Assembly: GCA_037576195.1 (NCBI GenBank)
Contig: CM075104.1
Location: forward strand, 26,924,211-26,988,210
Source of the DNA: Phytoseiulus persimilis
Taxonomy: Eukaryota; Arthropoda; Arachnida; Mesostigmata; Phytoseiidae
Reading direction: 5' to 3'
DNA length: 64,000 nucleotides
How positions within the stretch are numbered: position 1 is the stretch's first letter; every line of letters begins with the position of its first letter. A program made the translations under genes and the position numbers. This document shows, in pieces, positions 54,817 to 64,000 of the stretch. Below the pieces are notes generated by a model. That model was not told the DNA's origin, did no database searches, and saw nothing but the letters and a program-made list of their open reading frames with translations.

Positions 54817-56730
54817 TCATCTCGCGCAGCAGACTCCATCATTTACGAGAACAATGTCGATGCCGTAAACGTCCGCTAATTCTGCTACGAACGGTTTATC
54901 AGCCAACGGGTCAAGTCCTGCTCTCCTCATGTGATCGTCCGTGAACATTTTCGTTTCTGAAGTTTGAGCCAGATGAAGTTCTTTGAATAGTTGAGTATTC
55001 TGAGCCATGAAAAAGCTCGTGAACCACGACTCGTCGGCATCGCTGGATCCTCCGGGGAGCTGAGTTTTCGACCTGAATGGACGATCATGGCTTTAGAACA
55101 TCTGTTCCTATTCTCCTCAGGAGGATATCTCGCTGAGGCACGGTTAAAATAACGTGCTTTCGCCGAGCTACAGCATCGCATGGTCCGTAAGGTTAGCAAC
55201 GGGAAACGAAATCACGAGTCTCTCATGAATTTCTCTCATACCTGAGGTCGTTCAGATGCCGGAATTTAATGCGGTCCGCCAAATTCGTCTCCAAGAGCTT
55301 TTGATGTCTCAGTTTGGAGGTGCGTAGATTTTGTTGATCGACGTACAGGTCGTAAAGACCCAGTTTGTTCTCGAATATCTTCTCCGTCGTACAGGCTACG
55401 TAGGAGGACATTTTTTCGATTGAGTCGATATCGGCAATATTTACATAAAATTGTGGGGGGCACAAAGCGGAGGATTTGTCAACTCCAGGATGCACGTGTG
55501 CGACCAACGTAGAGGTGCAGTAAACGCGGAAACAGACTACCCCTGCAATGCGAATAGTTCGACTGATCGTTCATCATCGGATGGCTCTAGGGCGGAGCTG
55601 TGAGTGATGGAAGATGAATGATAACCGAACAGGCCTCACCGATAGGTGGCTGAGAGAAGAAGAGAATTCTCTTCCGCAGAAGAGCAAACCTCCAGAGTGC
55701 GAATATTTTATCACCGAAATAATTGAGAAATTGTGAGAAACATCCTGCCGGATGAGTGATTTCCATTTGAGGAAGTCCTTCGCAGAGTGTCGGCTCATAG
55801 CCGAGGTCGACCTCGGTCATCGCGCCCGAAGCCCCATAAACCGGACTTCGTTTCCGCTGATGGAACCTCAGTAAAGCTCCGTAACTCCCCTGGTTCTCCA
55901 AGAGATGCCTGCAGTGAAGATGTTCAGAACTCACCGACGGAAATCAAAAATTCAAGTGATCAAGTTAGCTAGCCAAAGCGAAACTAACCTGACTTGTTTT
56001 TGTAGAAATACTTTGTACATGTGTAATAGCGAGTAACTCCGAGTCAAAACTCCGACAGATTTCATTCTAGCACCGCGTTCCGATGTGTTCTCCACATCCA
56101 GTTTCTCAAAACACGACAGCCCAAAAAACGAGCCTCGTTTGAAATATCTGAAAGGGGAGCAGCGCGAATTAAAACTTGGCGAAGATTACTCCGGGCCGGA
56201 TGGTAACACAGGAGCAGTAAACTCTTTGGTAGGATGATCCCCAATGGGCTACAGGGGAGAATTGCGGGGCCCTTCAGAACTTGCATGAAATCCGTGGTCG
56301 TTCGGTGAGCACCGCTCGCCATAGCTTTGAATTCAATCCCATTAATGTCCAGGTCATCCGGGGCAAACCATTCGACTATGTTGCCTAGGATGAAACGCGA
56401 GATTAATATGAGCCCTTCAATCAAATCGAATCAATCTACAGATCTGTTGGCTCTGGCAGGCACAATGAGCTTTCATTCTACAGCATCCGCTCTCAGAAGA
56501 CGAATTTTTCGGATTTTTTGAAAGGTTTCACCTAATGAGCAAAAGAGTAAAATGTACGTTCAATATGAACAGTTACCGTGTCGGGTATCGAAAGCCACGA
56601 CGAAGACTCCGATCACGTCGTGGAGGACTTCATCACTTGCATCTGGTTCGGTTGCGTACGCCTTGCCGAGCCCGTTCCGTGCCACCTCCGGAAACGAAGA
56701 AAGCACTTCACTGGAAGAGATGGCGGACAT
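54817..56730 (-). CDS. DENND11: DENN domain-containing protein 11 (LCHN)
   Basis: Member of the AVL9/DENN-like Rab regulator group; vertebrate LCHN is linked to neurite outgrowth and probably acts as a Rab exchange factor or relative. Six exons agree in phase: 56730-56577, 56384-56285, 56147-55989, 55908-55640, 55542-55242, 55072-54817; 412 residues (human about 455). Family segments in order: VIGVFVVAFDTRHGNIVEWF, DINGIEFKAMASGAHR, FFGLSCF with ERGARMKSVGVL, MEITHPAGCFSQFLNYFGDK, ALWRFALLRKRILFFSQPP, FYVNIADIDSIEKMSSYVAC, TTEKIFENKLGLYDLYVDQQ, and near the C terminus MRRAGLDPLADKPFVAELAD with YGIDIVLVNDGVCC. The second intron begins with GCAAGT rather than GT: only that donor restores the conserved DFIYFKRG. 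The ATG at 56730 is the first in frame; the next in-frame triplet upstream is not ATG. Confidence 0.93.
56279..56284 (-). other. GC-type splice donor in DENND11
   Basis: After ...GAT TTC AT the minus strand continues GCAAGT, the favoured GC-AG donor, and the acceptor is CAG before 56147. Using the nearby GT four bases on shifts the frame by one and loses the conserved family sequence. Confidence 0.75.
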
Positions 56731-58980
56731 CAATGACCACAGAGCCAAGCCCGGCCGATTGTTGTTCGTTCAAGGCGCGTTTCGTTGAATTTCCAACCTG
56801 TCGTGTGAGGATCATTGGGAATCTCGAGATACTGGCTTACATCCTCGAGGACGAATTTCGAGAGAGCAGCTTCCGAACGAAACATGACTTCTCAGATCTC
56901 TCGGAACTCTTTTTCGGTGAATGTCGGTGTCTAGCAGAAGAGGTACCGTTGAATTCATGTATCTCTTCGCTCGTTCTTGATCGCACAGAGCTGAGAACAG
57001 CTGGAACTTGAGTCAGCTTTCCCGAAAGCTCTTGAGCCTCACGTTTGAAAAACTAACGGCTCCGAGGCATTCAAACTCGCTCCATGAAAAAGTCGATGTG
57101 AGATTCACGAGTTGACGAGCCACTCAAGCGCAGTGATTCCCTCCGCGGATGGGAGCAATGCTGAACACCACTGCGATGAACAGCTGGTACAGACGGAATG
57201 GAACACTTCTTCTCAGAAGAAAAAAACATCGATTCCCCTGATTACTTCCTGTGTGGACGAGGAAAGATCTTCTAAGAATCACACACAGAACACATCTCGC
57301 CCGATTGGGAAACTCCCTGGCAGAGGAAAAACATTTCCGAGCCGAAACTCTTCGAATTACAGACCTGAGGGAGTTGATATCGCTCGCTGCTAGAGCAACA
57401 GCCACCCCGTCATCCAGCAACAGGGGGGCTTTGTCCCCGGGTCGACGGAACATCGATGCTACGATTGCACCCAACGAACCATTTTGAAATGTCTATCGCC
57501 AACTTCAAACTGTCATGTCTCCCACCGTTCGACGTTGGGAATGGAATGACATGACAACAGAACTGAAGAAAAAACAGCAGCAGCTGCTGCTCCTGCCAGC
57601 AGTCGGTGAGCCAGGTTCGTGGAGCAGACGACGCAAGTCCCAAGTCTATTTCTTGGCGGTTTGCTTTGAAAGGTACCTCCACTAGATTTCGTGAATCGTG
57701 CTTGGAGCCCATCGTTGGCGAACGAGCCACTGTTCCGGAATCGTATGCAATGTTCTAGCAGTCACGGAGGTCGGTTTGGAGGCAATTCTGAGGGACCTGA
57801 AGATGACTGACATCCGCCCAGCTGATCCAAGCCTGCCTGCATCTAGATGACCCAGACCTCAGGAGAGGAGATCCCACAAACTGCATTCATGGGAGGAGAA
57901 CTTTGCTTCGGAATCTTGGTCTAGCCATCGGAGGCCAAGTGCGTTAGCGGTCCTCGTTATTCCTCTCCGAATGAGAACTCCTCTGATGATGGCTCCGGCG
58001 GAACATCTTGGTGGATGCAGCTTCGTGCGGCTTGCAATTGGAATCGATCATTCAGAAATTACTCCATCGCCGGCTCTCCATCGGTTCCTACAACAGTACG
58101 AAACTTGAGAACATCTTTCTGGGGCGTTTCGATTCAGGATGTAGCCGAGGAGTAATTGCGTTATTCTGAGAGGAAAAAAAGGCAACTCTGACCACAGGGT
58201 TCGACATACAGGACAGATAGTGGAAGCCCCAAGAGAAGGGAGGAGCGGAAGAGACACGTCTCATGAGAGGCTTCTACTGTCTGAGAACCTGGAAGCTGAG
58301 TCAGAGAGGCTCGATGAAGTGAAAGCCCAAATGGCCAAACAGCAACGGTGGTCAACGGTCAAGCCTTCGGTTCAAATGCTTCTCTCATGCTGTAACATTC
58401 GCTCGAAACTGCTTCCTCAGAGACAGGGGGAGGGAATCAAATTCCAGTTCATCTCTAGATCGGGAGATTCCGACATTTGTCCAGTGTTCGAGTCCTTGTT
58501 TCGCTTTGAGGAGAGAAGTGTTGCCCCGAGCTTTCTGCCAATGAGATATTCAGGCGATCTCGGAAAGCCCGACGGTGCTACGAGCCGAGAGTCCCCGGAG
58601 CGATGTCCACAGATAAGTTGGTGAAGCCGGAGAGAATGCGACAATCCACGCTTGGACGCAGCGGCACGGTTGGCCTGGTGCTGATTAGATATGGTATCTG
58701 CAGGGAAGGGTCCTATATCTCCCGACGCATGATTGATTTCATGAAAGCTTGCGATCCTTACAGCTCGTGTGGTGCGGTTTTCACGGCTCATCTACTATGG
58801 CATCCAGGAGCAAATATTTGATTCTTAGTTTGAGGAGCTTCGGGCGATCAAAACGCAAGCTTTCTAGTTTAAACGGGCTGTCCCGGCGGAACAGGGTTCG
58901 TTGCTCACAGGAGTAAGGATCCCCATGAAAAATATATTCCTCGAAGCCAAACCGAGACTCAGATTGAAGACAGCACAAAG
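56731..58980. other. Region upstream of DENND11 with possible unassigned exons
   Basis: On the plus strand, 57112-57393 and the overlapping frame 57251-57487 both look coding (the latter: ITDLRELISLAARATATPSS, ending RRNIDATIAPNEPF). They cannot both be real, and no start or phase-consistent chain was found. The plus frame 58220-58624 is rich in Glu, Lys and Leu near its N terminus but is unassigned. Confidence 0.3.
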
Positions 58981-58999
58981 CAGAGGTACCTGTGCTAAT

Positions 59000-59095
59000 T
59001 CGTGGCTACGATATTTTTGATCGTGGCGTCTCCGTTGAGATGCTTCTCTCGAATGAAAATGACAGTCCTGGACATGCTCAGAGCGTTTATGACCG
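59000..59095 (+). repeat. Inverted repeat, left copy
   Basis: About 100 bases (from GCTAATTCGTGGCTACGATA to GAGCGTTTATGA) that recur in inverted orientation at 59970-60077 with roughly 85 percent identity by eye, including the exact 17-mer CATGCTCAGAGCGTTTA. The shared reading resembles a protein segment (VSVEMLLSNE; TVLDMLRAFM after a one-base frame change). Confidence 0.7.
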
Positions 59096-59319
59096 CTTCC
59101 AAGGGACGCTTGATCATTGCGAGTTGAATCGCTCTGGCTGCGGAACTTTCAGAAATTTCACGAATCCCGAGTTGATTTCTTCAAGAGATGGAATCACAGC
59201 CATAATGACACGAGGAGGGCGGAGTCAGACATCACGTGCAGATCAGAGGGGTAACCTGCGAAATCCTCCCTAGAGGCTTCTCTCTGTGCCGGAAGCGACT
59301 GGGAATCTCTATCAGCGAG

Positions 59320-59440
59320 AGACCCCGAGAAGTATGGTCATAGCAAACCCCATAGACCCCCGACAAGTATGATCAGAGAGAGCCCGGGATCGACTCCATC
59401 GACTCCAAAATTATGGTCGGATCGACCATATCATCGATAC
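59320..59440. repeat. Second locus of the 42 bp satellite
   Basis: Three or four diverged units (GAGAAGTATGGTCATAGC, GACAAGTATGATCAGAGAG, AAATTATGGTCGGATCGACC) matching the array at 15965-17410. It lies between the two inverted copies at 59000 and 59970. Confidence 0.6.
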
Positions 59441-59969
59441 TTTTAGGGGTCGTAAAGCCGCAAGCCACCACCCTGATGGCCTCAGGGATAGTCATGGAGG
59501 TGACTCGGGGGTCGACGTCGGACGCCCAGGGGTGGATGAGCCTGGAGAGAATTACTGGTCCAGACTGTATCTACTCCTCATGAGGACGCTCTGGCGTTAC
59601 TTGAAGCCGGTAACTAGAGATGGGCTTAGGCAAGCTCTCGAATGATTCGGAGCCGCCGTCTTCGCTCAGTTTTCCATCCCAACATCGGCTCGAACGGAGC
59701 CAGATTCCAGCACGGTCAGGATCATATTGGGGGAGCATCCCGGGAGAATGAATCAGAACTTCCAAACGAATGTATCCATCGTTCGGGAGGCTATTCAAGA
59801 TCAGATGATCTAGTTCTTGTTTCCGATCATCAAACTTTGTCGAAGATTCCCTGGAACGAGATCGGTTTACCAAGTTTCCTCGGCCCCTCTAGTCGGGCTC
59901 CAGTTGTGACGAAAGAACGCGAACAAAGGTCTGCGAGTCGCTGGCGCCAGCGCTTTGAAGGTCGCAAGG

Positions 59970-60480
59970 AACCCGAGCATCATAAACGCTCTGAGCATGT
60001 CTAGGACTGTAAGTTTTTCATTCGAGACAAACATCTCAATGGAGACGTCAGAATCAAACATATCGCTGACACGAATGAGCTAACGGATGCGATGACGGAA
60101 CTTTCGGTTCTTGACAGAAATATCGATACAAACACAGTGAAAATCATGAGCACAATAACGCGTATTCTACATCTTTTTATGGTCATGGCAACCCCAAGAA
60201 TCATGATAGTTCCCATATTTCCTCCTTCTCGCCTCCCATTCATCGCAAAACGGAGGCTTTGCGAGCCGGGAGCGGCATAGACGAGTGTCAGAGGTTGCTC
60301 GGCCCGTGATACCCGAGGAATATCTGCCGGCATTTCCTCGAGGAGACCGCCAAGCAGTCTCTGCGTGCGACCGTCAGGGGCACCAGAGTTTTCCCGCTCG
60401 TACTCTGATTCACTGTGAGGATGCACCGGGAATCCTGAGAACCTGAAATCTCGAGTACCTGGAGTTTCGATAACCTGCAA
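59970..60480 (-). CDS. Possible short membrane-protein frame carrying the right inverted copy
   Basis: The minus-strand frame closing at 60001 codes, from an internal ATG near 60240, MNGRREGGNMGTIMILGVAM, then a hydrophobic VIVLMIFTVFVSIFLS and SSFVSAICLI. An overlapping minus frame (60061-59867) codes the repeated segment IEMFVSNEKLTVLDMLRAFM and continues hydrophobic. Whether these are exons of a small membrane protein or relics of a repeat cannot be decided. The segment from 59970 to 60077 is the right-hand inverted copy. Confidence 0.2.
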
Positions 60481-60540
60481 CCCTCAGGAACCGGAAATAC
60501 CGAATGCACGAAATCTCGAGAACCTGGAAAGCCGAAAGCA
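60415..60540. repeat. Degenerate tandem repeat of about 20 bp
   Basis: Units like GAAATCTCGAGAACCTGGAA recur five to six times with changes (GAAATCTCGAGTACCTGGAG, GAACCGGAAATACCGAA). A related complement (GGGATTCC, TTTCGGGTTCTCGGGATTCC) appears at 60990-61040. Confidence 0.55.
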
Positions 60541-62224
60541 CTTCCCCTCTTCGAAAGCTAGGCTGGTGCTAGCGGGGCTCCTGTGCAGAAGAAGGCACTC
60601 CTCCAGTGATTATCTCATGTGCGGCTCATGGTCCTAAACGACACGGCATTGCCCGGGATCCCGACTCCACATTGTCTCTGTAGCACTTTTCCGTCCATTC
60701 TTCTCTCTACTTTCCATTATCTACTGCAGACCTGCATCGGTCTTTTTTTGCTCCCGAGGAGCCTGCTTGATCTTAACTGTAGTGTTTCACTAATCTCCAC
60801 TTTAATCGGTTTCAAAGAATGAAACCGCCCTGTGCACATCGCCGGGTTGCAGTCCGGACCCTGGCCGATCCTGCCTCGAACAGCTGCTGCCTCCCCTGAA
60901 TAGAAAACTTATTCGGTCCAATTGGACCCCGAACAGGGGGAAGGGTTTTTGGAGTTAAAGGTGTCTGGGATATTGAGTTTACTTCATTCCGTCTTTTCGG
61001 GATTCCAGCTTTCCGGTGTTTCGGGTTCTCGGGATTCCCGGCTGTCACTTCATCGTGGAATCAGCGGCGGGCGCGCAGGCGATCAGGCAGACTGACATCC
61101 AGGCACGGAACCCGACCGCACCTAGTACTCGACCGGCGTGGATGAAATCTCTCCCGTCTTTCCGCGGCGCATTCAGGAGTTGCGTCGGAGGATGGCGTAG
61201 GCCTACCACCCATTGCAACACAAGCGCTTTTCACTCGGTATCCCGGCATCATAAGACTTCCTACCTCGGTATTCGGGGAATTCATGGAGGCTTGAGGATG
61301 GATTTTCCTGTACAAGAGCGACTTTATTGTGAAAAGTCTCACGCAGACAAACGATCAAGATACGCTGAGTGGAGGAACAGCAAACAATATCATCAAAGAT
61401 CTGATGAGCGAACAGTCACATAATACCGATCCCTAGCGGCGTTTGGCGCTGCAGCGTTCGTCATCATGCAGCCGCCAGTCGTCTTTGCTTACGTAAGTTA
61501 TACAATCTTCTGAGTGACCCACATATTCCGGATGTCCTTTCGGAGAAGGAAGAGAAGGCCACGTCCAAGCTTCGCGGCACAATGCGGTCCGACATCCGGA
61601 CCCTGGCCAGAGGCCTTCTACGCCGCAAAGCCGCTCGACAAACAAAAAAAACAAATCTGTTGGCTCAATGTCTTCGGTAGAAAGAGATACAAATTGATTT
61701 ACTGGACTGTGCTTCAGCCCTGGTCCAGTTTGTCGATGCCGTTCGCCATCGTCGTCGATGCCGATGTCAAACCAGAGCTGTCGACGGCATTCGGTGTCTG
61801 TTCGTGCGCTGATCGAGTTTTTCTCCCGTCTTCGGAAAAACAGGCAGTTACAGCTCTGGGATTGAGTCTGAGGACAGCGGTCAGACTCGGATGATGAGCG
61901 AAAGTCGGTCGAAAGAGGTCGGTCATCCGATGATGGAAAGGCGGTAGCGTAAGGAACATTCACAAGTGTCCGTGTTTGCCTTTACCGTATTTATGAATCA
62001 TAACTACCTCACTGCGGAATGAGAATTGGGCTGGTTAGCTCAAGGGCGTTGTGGCAGCAGGTGAACAATCGAACGGTAGAAAACAAGAAACAAGGCACTC
62101 TCGAGTTTCGCATGCAGACAGACGAACACAGGAACGGACAGTGAGTCACCTGAGACGATACAAACGGAACCCCGCACGAGACGCACAGGCGGAAACCGCC
62201 TGTTTTCACAATCAAGTCGAGTGC
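60541..62224. other. Intergenic, nothing firmly recognised
   Basis: The minus frame 61433-61963 (176 codons) and plus frame 61514-61894 overlap and neither shows a domain. GGGCTGGTTAGCTCAAG at 62027-62043 resembles a tRNA D-arm/A-box, but no B-box or acceptor stem follows, so at most a SINE scrap. Confidence 0.35.
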
Positions 62225-63035
62225 CTAAGTTTTCTTTACAGTTTTGGCTTTCCGTGAGTCTCCTGTTCGACGCAGTTTACGAGACTGTTTCCGTTTGGAA
62301 AACTCGTCGTCGGGATCTTCGGCCGAACGCTCGTATTCCGGATTGTTTGAGGGGTCGCCAGTGGACGGTCTCTCCGCATCGTCGTGCTCCTCAAGCTCGG
62401 ACAGAGAAGCTTCTTTGTGCTCGAGTTCCTCTCCATGGTAAACCTCAGGGTAGGCTGAACCGTCCGAGTTTTGCGAGATGATTTTGCATTCAACATGCGG
62501 CTCCTCTTTCAAGGCTGTGTACACCGCCGGATGCGCGAGTCGATATGCGGACCGACGATTTTCTAAAGAGTATCTCAAGACCTGGCGCAAGGAATGCAGG
62601 ATCGGAGGTCGATTGGAGAACGAATGCCGATACGTGTAATAGCTTGAGGAAGCAACGCTTTTGTTGCAAGCAACGGAGAAGGGAGTTAGTGGGGAACAAT
62701 GAGACAGAACGCATAGGGTTACGAAAAGACAACAAGGAAGCACGAACGCTGACGGGCAAGAGAACTGAACACGAACGATGCAAAAAATCAGGAAGTGTCT
62801 GAAGAACTCACGGATGGTATGGCTGGTTTTTGTGGGAACCTGTGACAACTCCGGCGACGACTCCACCTGCGAGTCCAGCACCGGCGCCCGCAATGACTGG
62901 GATGGCGATATTCCGAACAATTTTGTGCACAATTTTAGCTTCAGCGAATCCAGCCAGCTGCAAAGTGAAGAACATCATTGCAACCAAAGCGAAGATAAGT
63001 CCTGACGGACGGAATCGTGCCACAGCGAGTCGCAT
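62225..63035 (-). CDS. Predicted secreted/membrane protein with glycine-zipper segment
   Basis: Family not recognised. Exon 1 (63035-62812) codes a signal peptide (MRLAVARFRPSG, then LIFALVAMMFFTLQLAGFAE-A), followed by KIVHKIVRNIAIPV and a glycine zipper IAGAGAGLAGGVVAGVVTG. It ends at a strong donor (GTGAGT). Exon 2 (62642-62225) continues in phase with a Tyr/Arg/His-rich stretch, then an acidic region (HGEELEHKEASLSELEEHDD, SAEDPDDEFSKR) and a basic tail (SRKLRRTGDSRKAKTVKKT). Total 213 residues, only one cysteine after the signal. GxxxG zippers insert in membranes or oligomerise, so the mature protein may be membrane-active or extracellular-matrix-like. A longer N terminus from ATG 63200 is in frame but would bury the signal peptide. 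The acceptor of exon 2 is chosen by phase and is tentative. Confidence 0.5.
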
Positions 63036-64000
63036 CCTGTCTCCGAATAAAACTGCCGCTGTGGTCGACACCGCTACCGACGGCAAGGGAAAGCGATCAG
63101 GTCGGAAGCTATCAAAAACTAGCTTTCTCGCTACATCGCGGGCCGACCGTTGATCGTTGTCGTGAGACCCCTCCCCTGTTCCTAGCAACGCTACCGCCAT
63201 CGCAAGTGCAAGCGAAGGGCACCTTTACCTGCACAAAACTCAATGGATTGTTGATTCCAATCTTCTTTGATTGTCGAGATCCTCTTCCGTTCGAGAATTC
63301 GCTGTCGCTTTTCTCCTCATGCAACATGCTCCAAGAACCCCACGGGGTACCAACATTCTGTGTTGATGCCATCCTGTGTGCTGCTCCAGGTCGATAACTC
63401 GTATCTAGATGTGGAATGTCTCTGAGTAATCGCCCTGAAAATGACGACCTGAGAGTTCTAGGTAGCTTCCAAGTCACCCAGTTGTATTGTAGCTCACTTT
63501 GAAGACTGGACTTGATAGATATTCTGGAACAAATTTCGATGTTTCCAAGTGAGTTCCTATGATCGCGTTACAGCAACGGCCCAACTGCCTGGCCAAATCC
63601 ATCATCGGCCGTCTGAATTCGATTCAGCGACTTGAATCGTGTTGAGGATGGCTTTCGGAGGACCCATTCCGACGGTTCCAGCGTTTGAGATCAGTGAGTG
63701 CCGTCTGAGACTGGCAAAGAGCCTTGAACGACGCGATGCCGCGTGCCTTGCGCTCCGCCAGCCGAGCTGCGTGGCCGAACCGACGCTTTTCCAACAGGGA
63801 TATCGCGGAATTTCTTTCCCTTTCGGGAAGTGTTTGGTTGTGATTCTCACCCGCCAGCATCTCTCTAAGACCTCACATACATACATCAGGTGCCCTCAGG
63901 GTGGACACATCCCGCAGAGGACGCACATCCCGAAATTCAAGAACAAGACAAACTGGACTCCGCATAGAAACATTACATGGAGCCCAAATCCTCATTGAGC
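63036..64000. other. Right flank; no further gene recognised
   Basis: Should contain the promoter of the preceding minus-strand gene. Frames at 63602-63886 (minus) and 63639-63998 (plus) overlap and are cut or unassignable. Confidence 0.3.

Noticed and set aside
56535-57011. 158-codon plus-strand frame
   Set aside because: Runs antisense through DENND11 exon 1, which is firmly identified; the remainder has no domain.
61433-61963. 176-codon minus-strand frame
   Set aside because: Has an overlapping plus frame of similar length and no recognisable motif or splice context; not reported as a gene.
62027-62060. tRNA-like D-arm sequence
   Set aside because: No T-arm (GGTTCGAATC-type B-box), anticodon arm or acceptor stem at proper distance.

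Overview
The window reads as a compact, intron-rich arthropod nuclear genome. A small mite or other chelicerate is my guess; no organelle, rRNA, tRNA or bacterial-type operon was seen. Genes are split into many short exons with GT-AG introns, often 50-300 bp. I rebuilt exon chains by hand from conserved protein motifs, reading-phase agreement and splice consensus, so gene coordinates run from first to last coding exon and exon limits are given in the evidence.

Region by region. 0.8-1.7 kb: ribosomal protein S5 (minus). 2.7-5.8 kb: Ash2, the trithorax/COMPASS subunit (plus), tail-to-tail with Lasp, a LIM-nebulin-SH3 muscle/cytoskeletal adaptor (6.8-8.7 kb, minus). 9-21 kb: no convincing host gene, but repeats: a LINE 3' fragment inside an irregular satellite of roughly 42 bp, and a pogo-like transposase relic flanked by AACCGC-rich repeats. 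22.0-26.6 kb: a 15-exon EF-hand/coiled-coil/Rab GTPase (RASEF/Rab45 type). 30.7-43.4 kb: a predicted small secreted-peptide precursor with a ~12 kb first intron. That intron holds a mariner copy interrupted by a Tc1-like element, and a degenerate coding block of unknown, possibly viral, origin. 44.6-47.3 kb: a PDZ/ZASP-motif Z-disc protein without LIM domains (minus), again tail-to-tail with its neighbour. 48.6-49.5 kb: a predicted 99-residue protein. 50.3-52.2 kb: a predicted 467-residue orphan protein (minus). 54.8-56.7 kb: DENND11/LCHN (minus), with an apparent GC-AG intron. 59.0-60.1 kb: an inverted repeat pair around a second copy of the satellite. 62.2-63.0 kb: a predicted secreted glycine-zipper protein (minus).

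The recognised genes are unrelated housekeeping, chromatin, trafficking and muscle genes and form no pathway cluster, although Lasp and the Zasp-like gene both act at actin/Z-disc structures. The most novel-looking items are the secreted-peptide precursor, the glycine-zipper secreted protein, the 467-residue orphan and the inverted pair at 59-60 kb.
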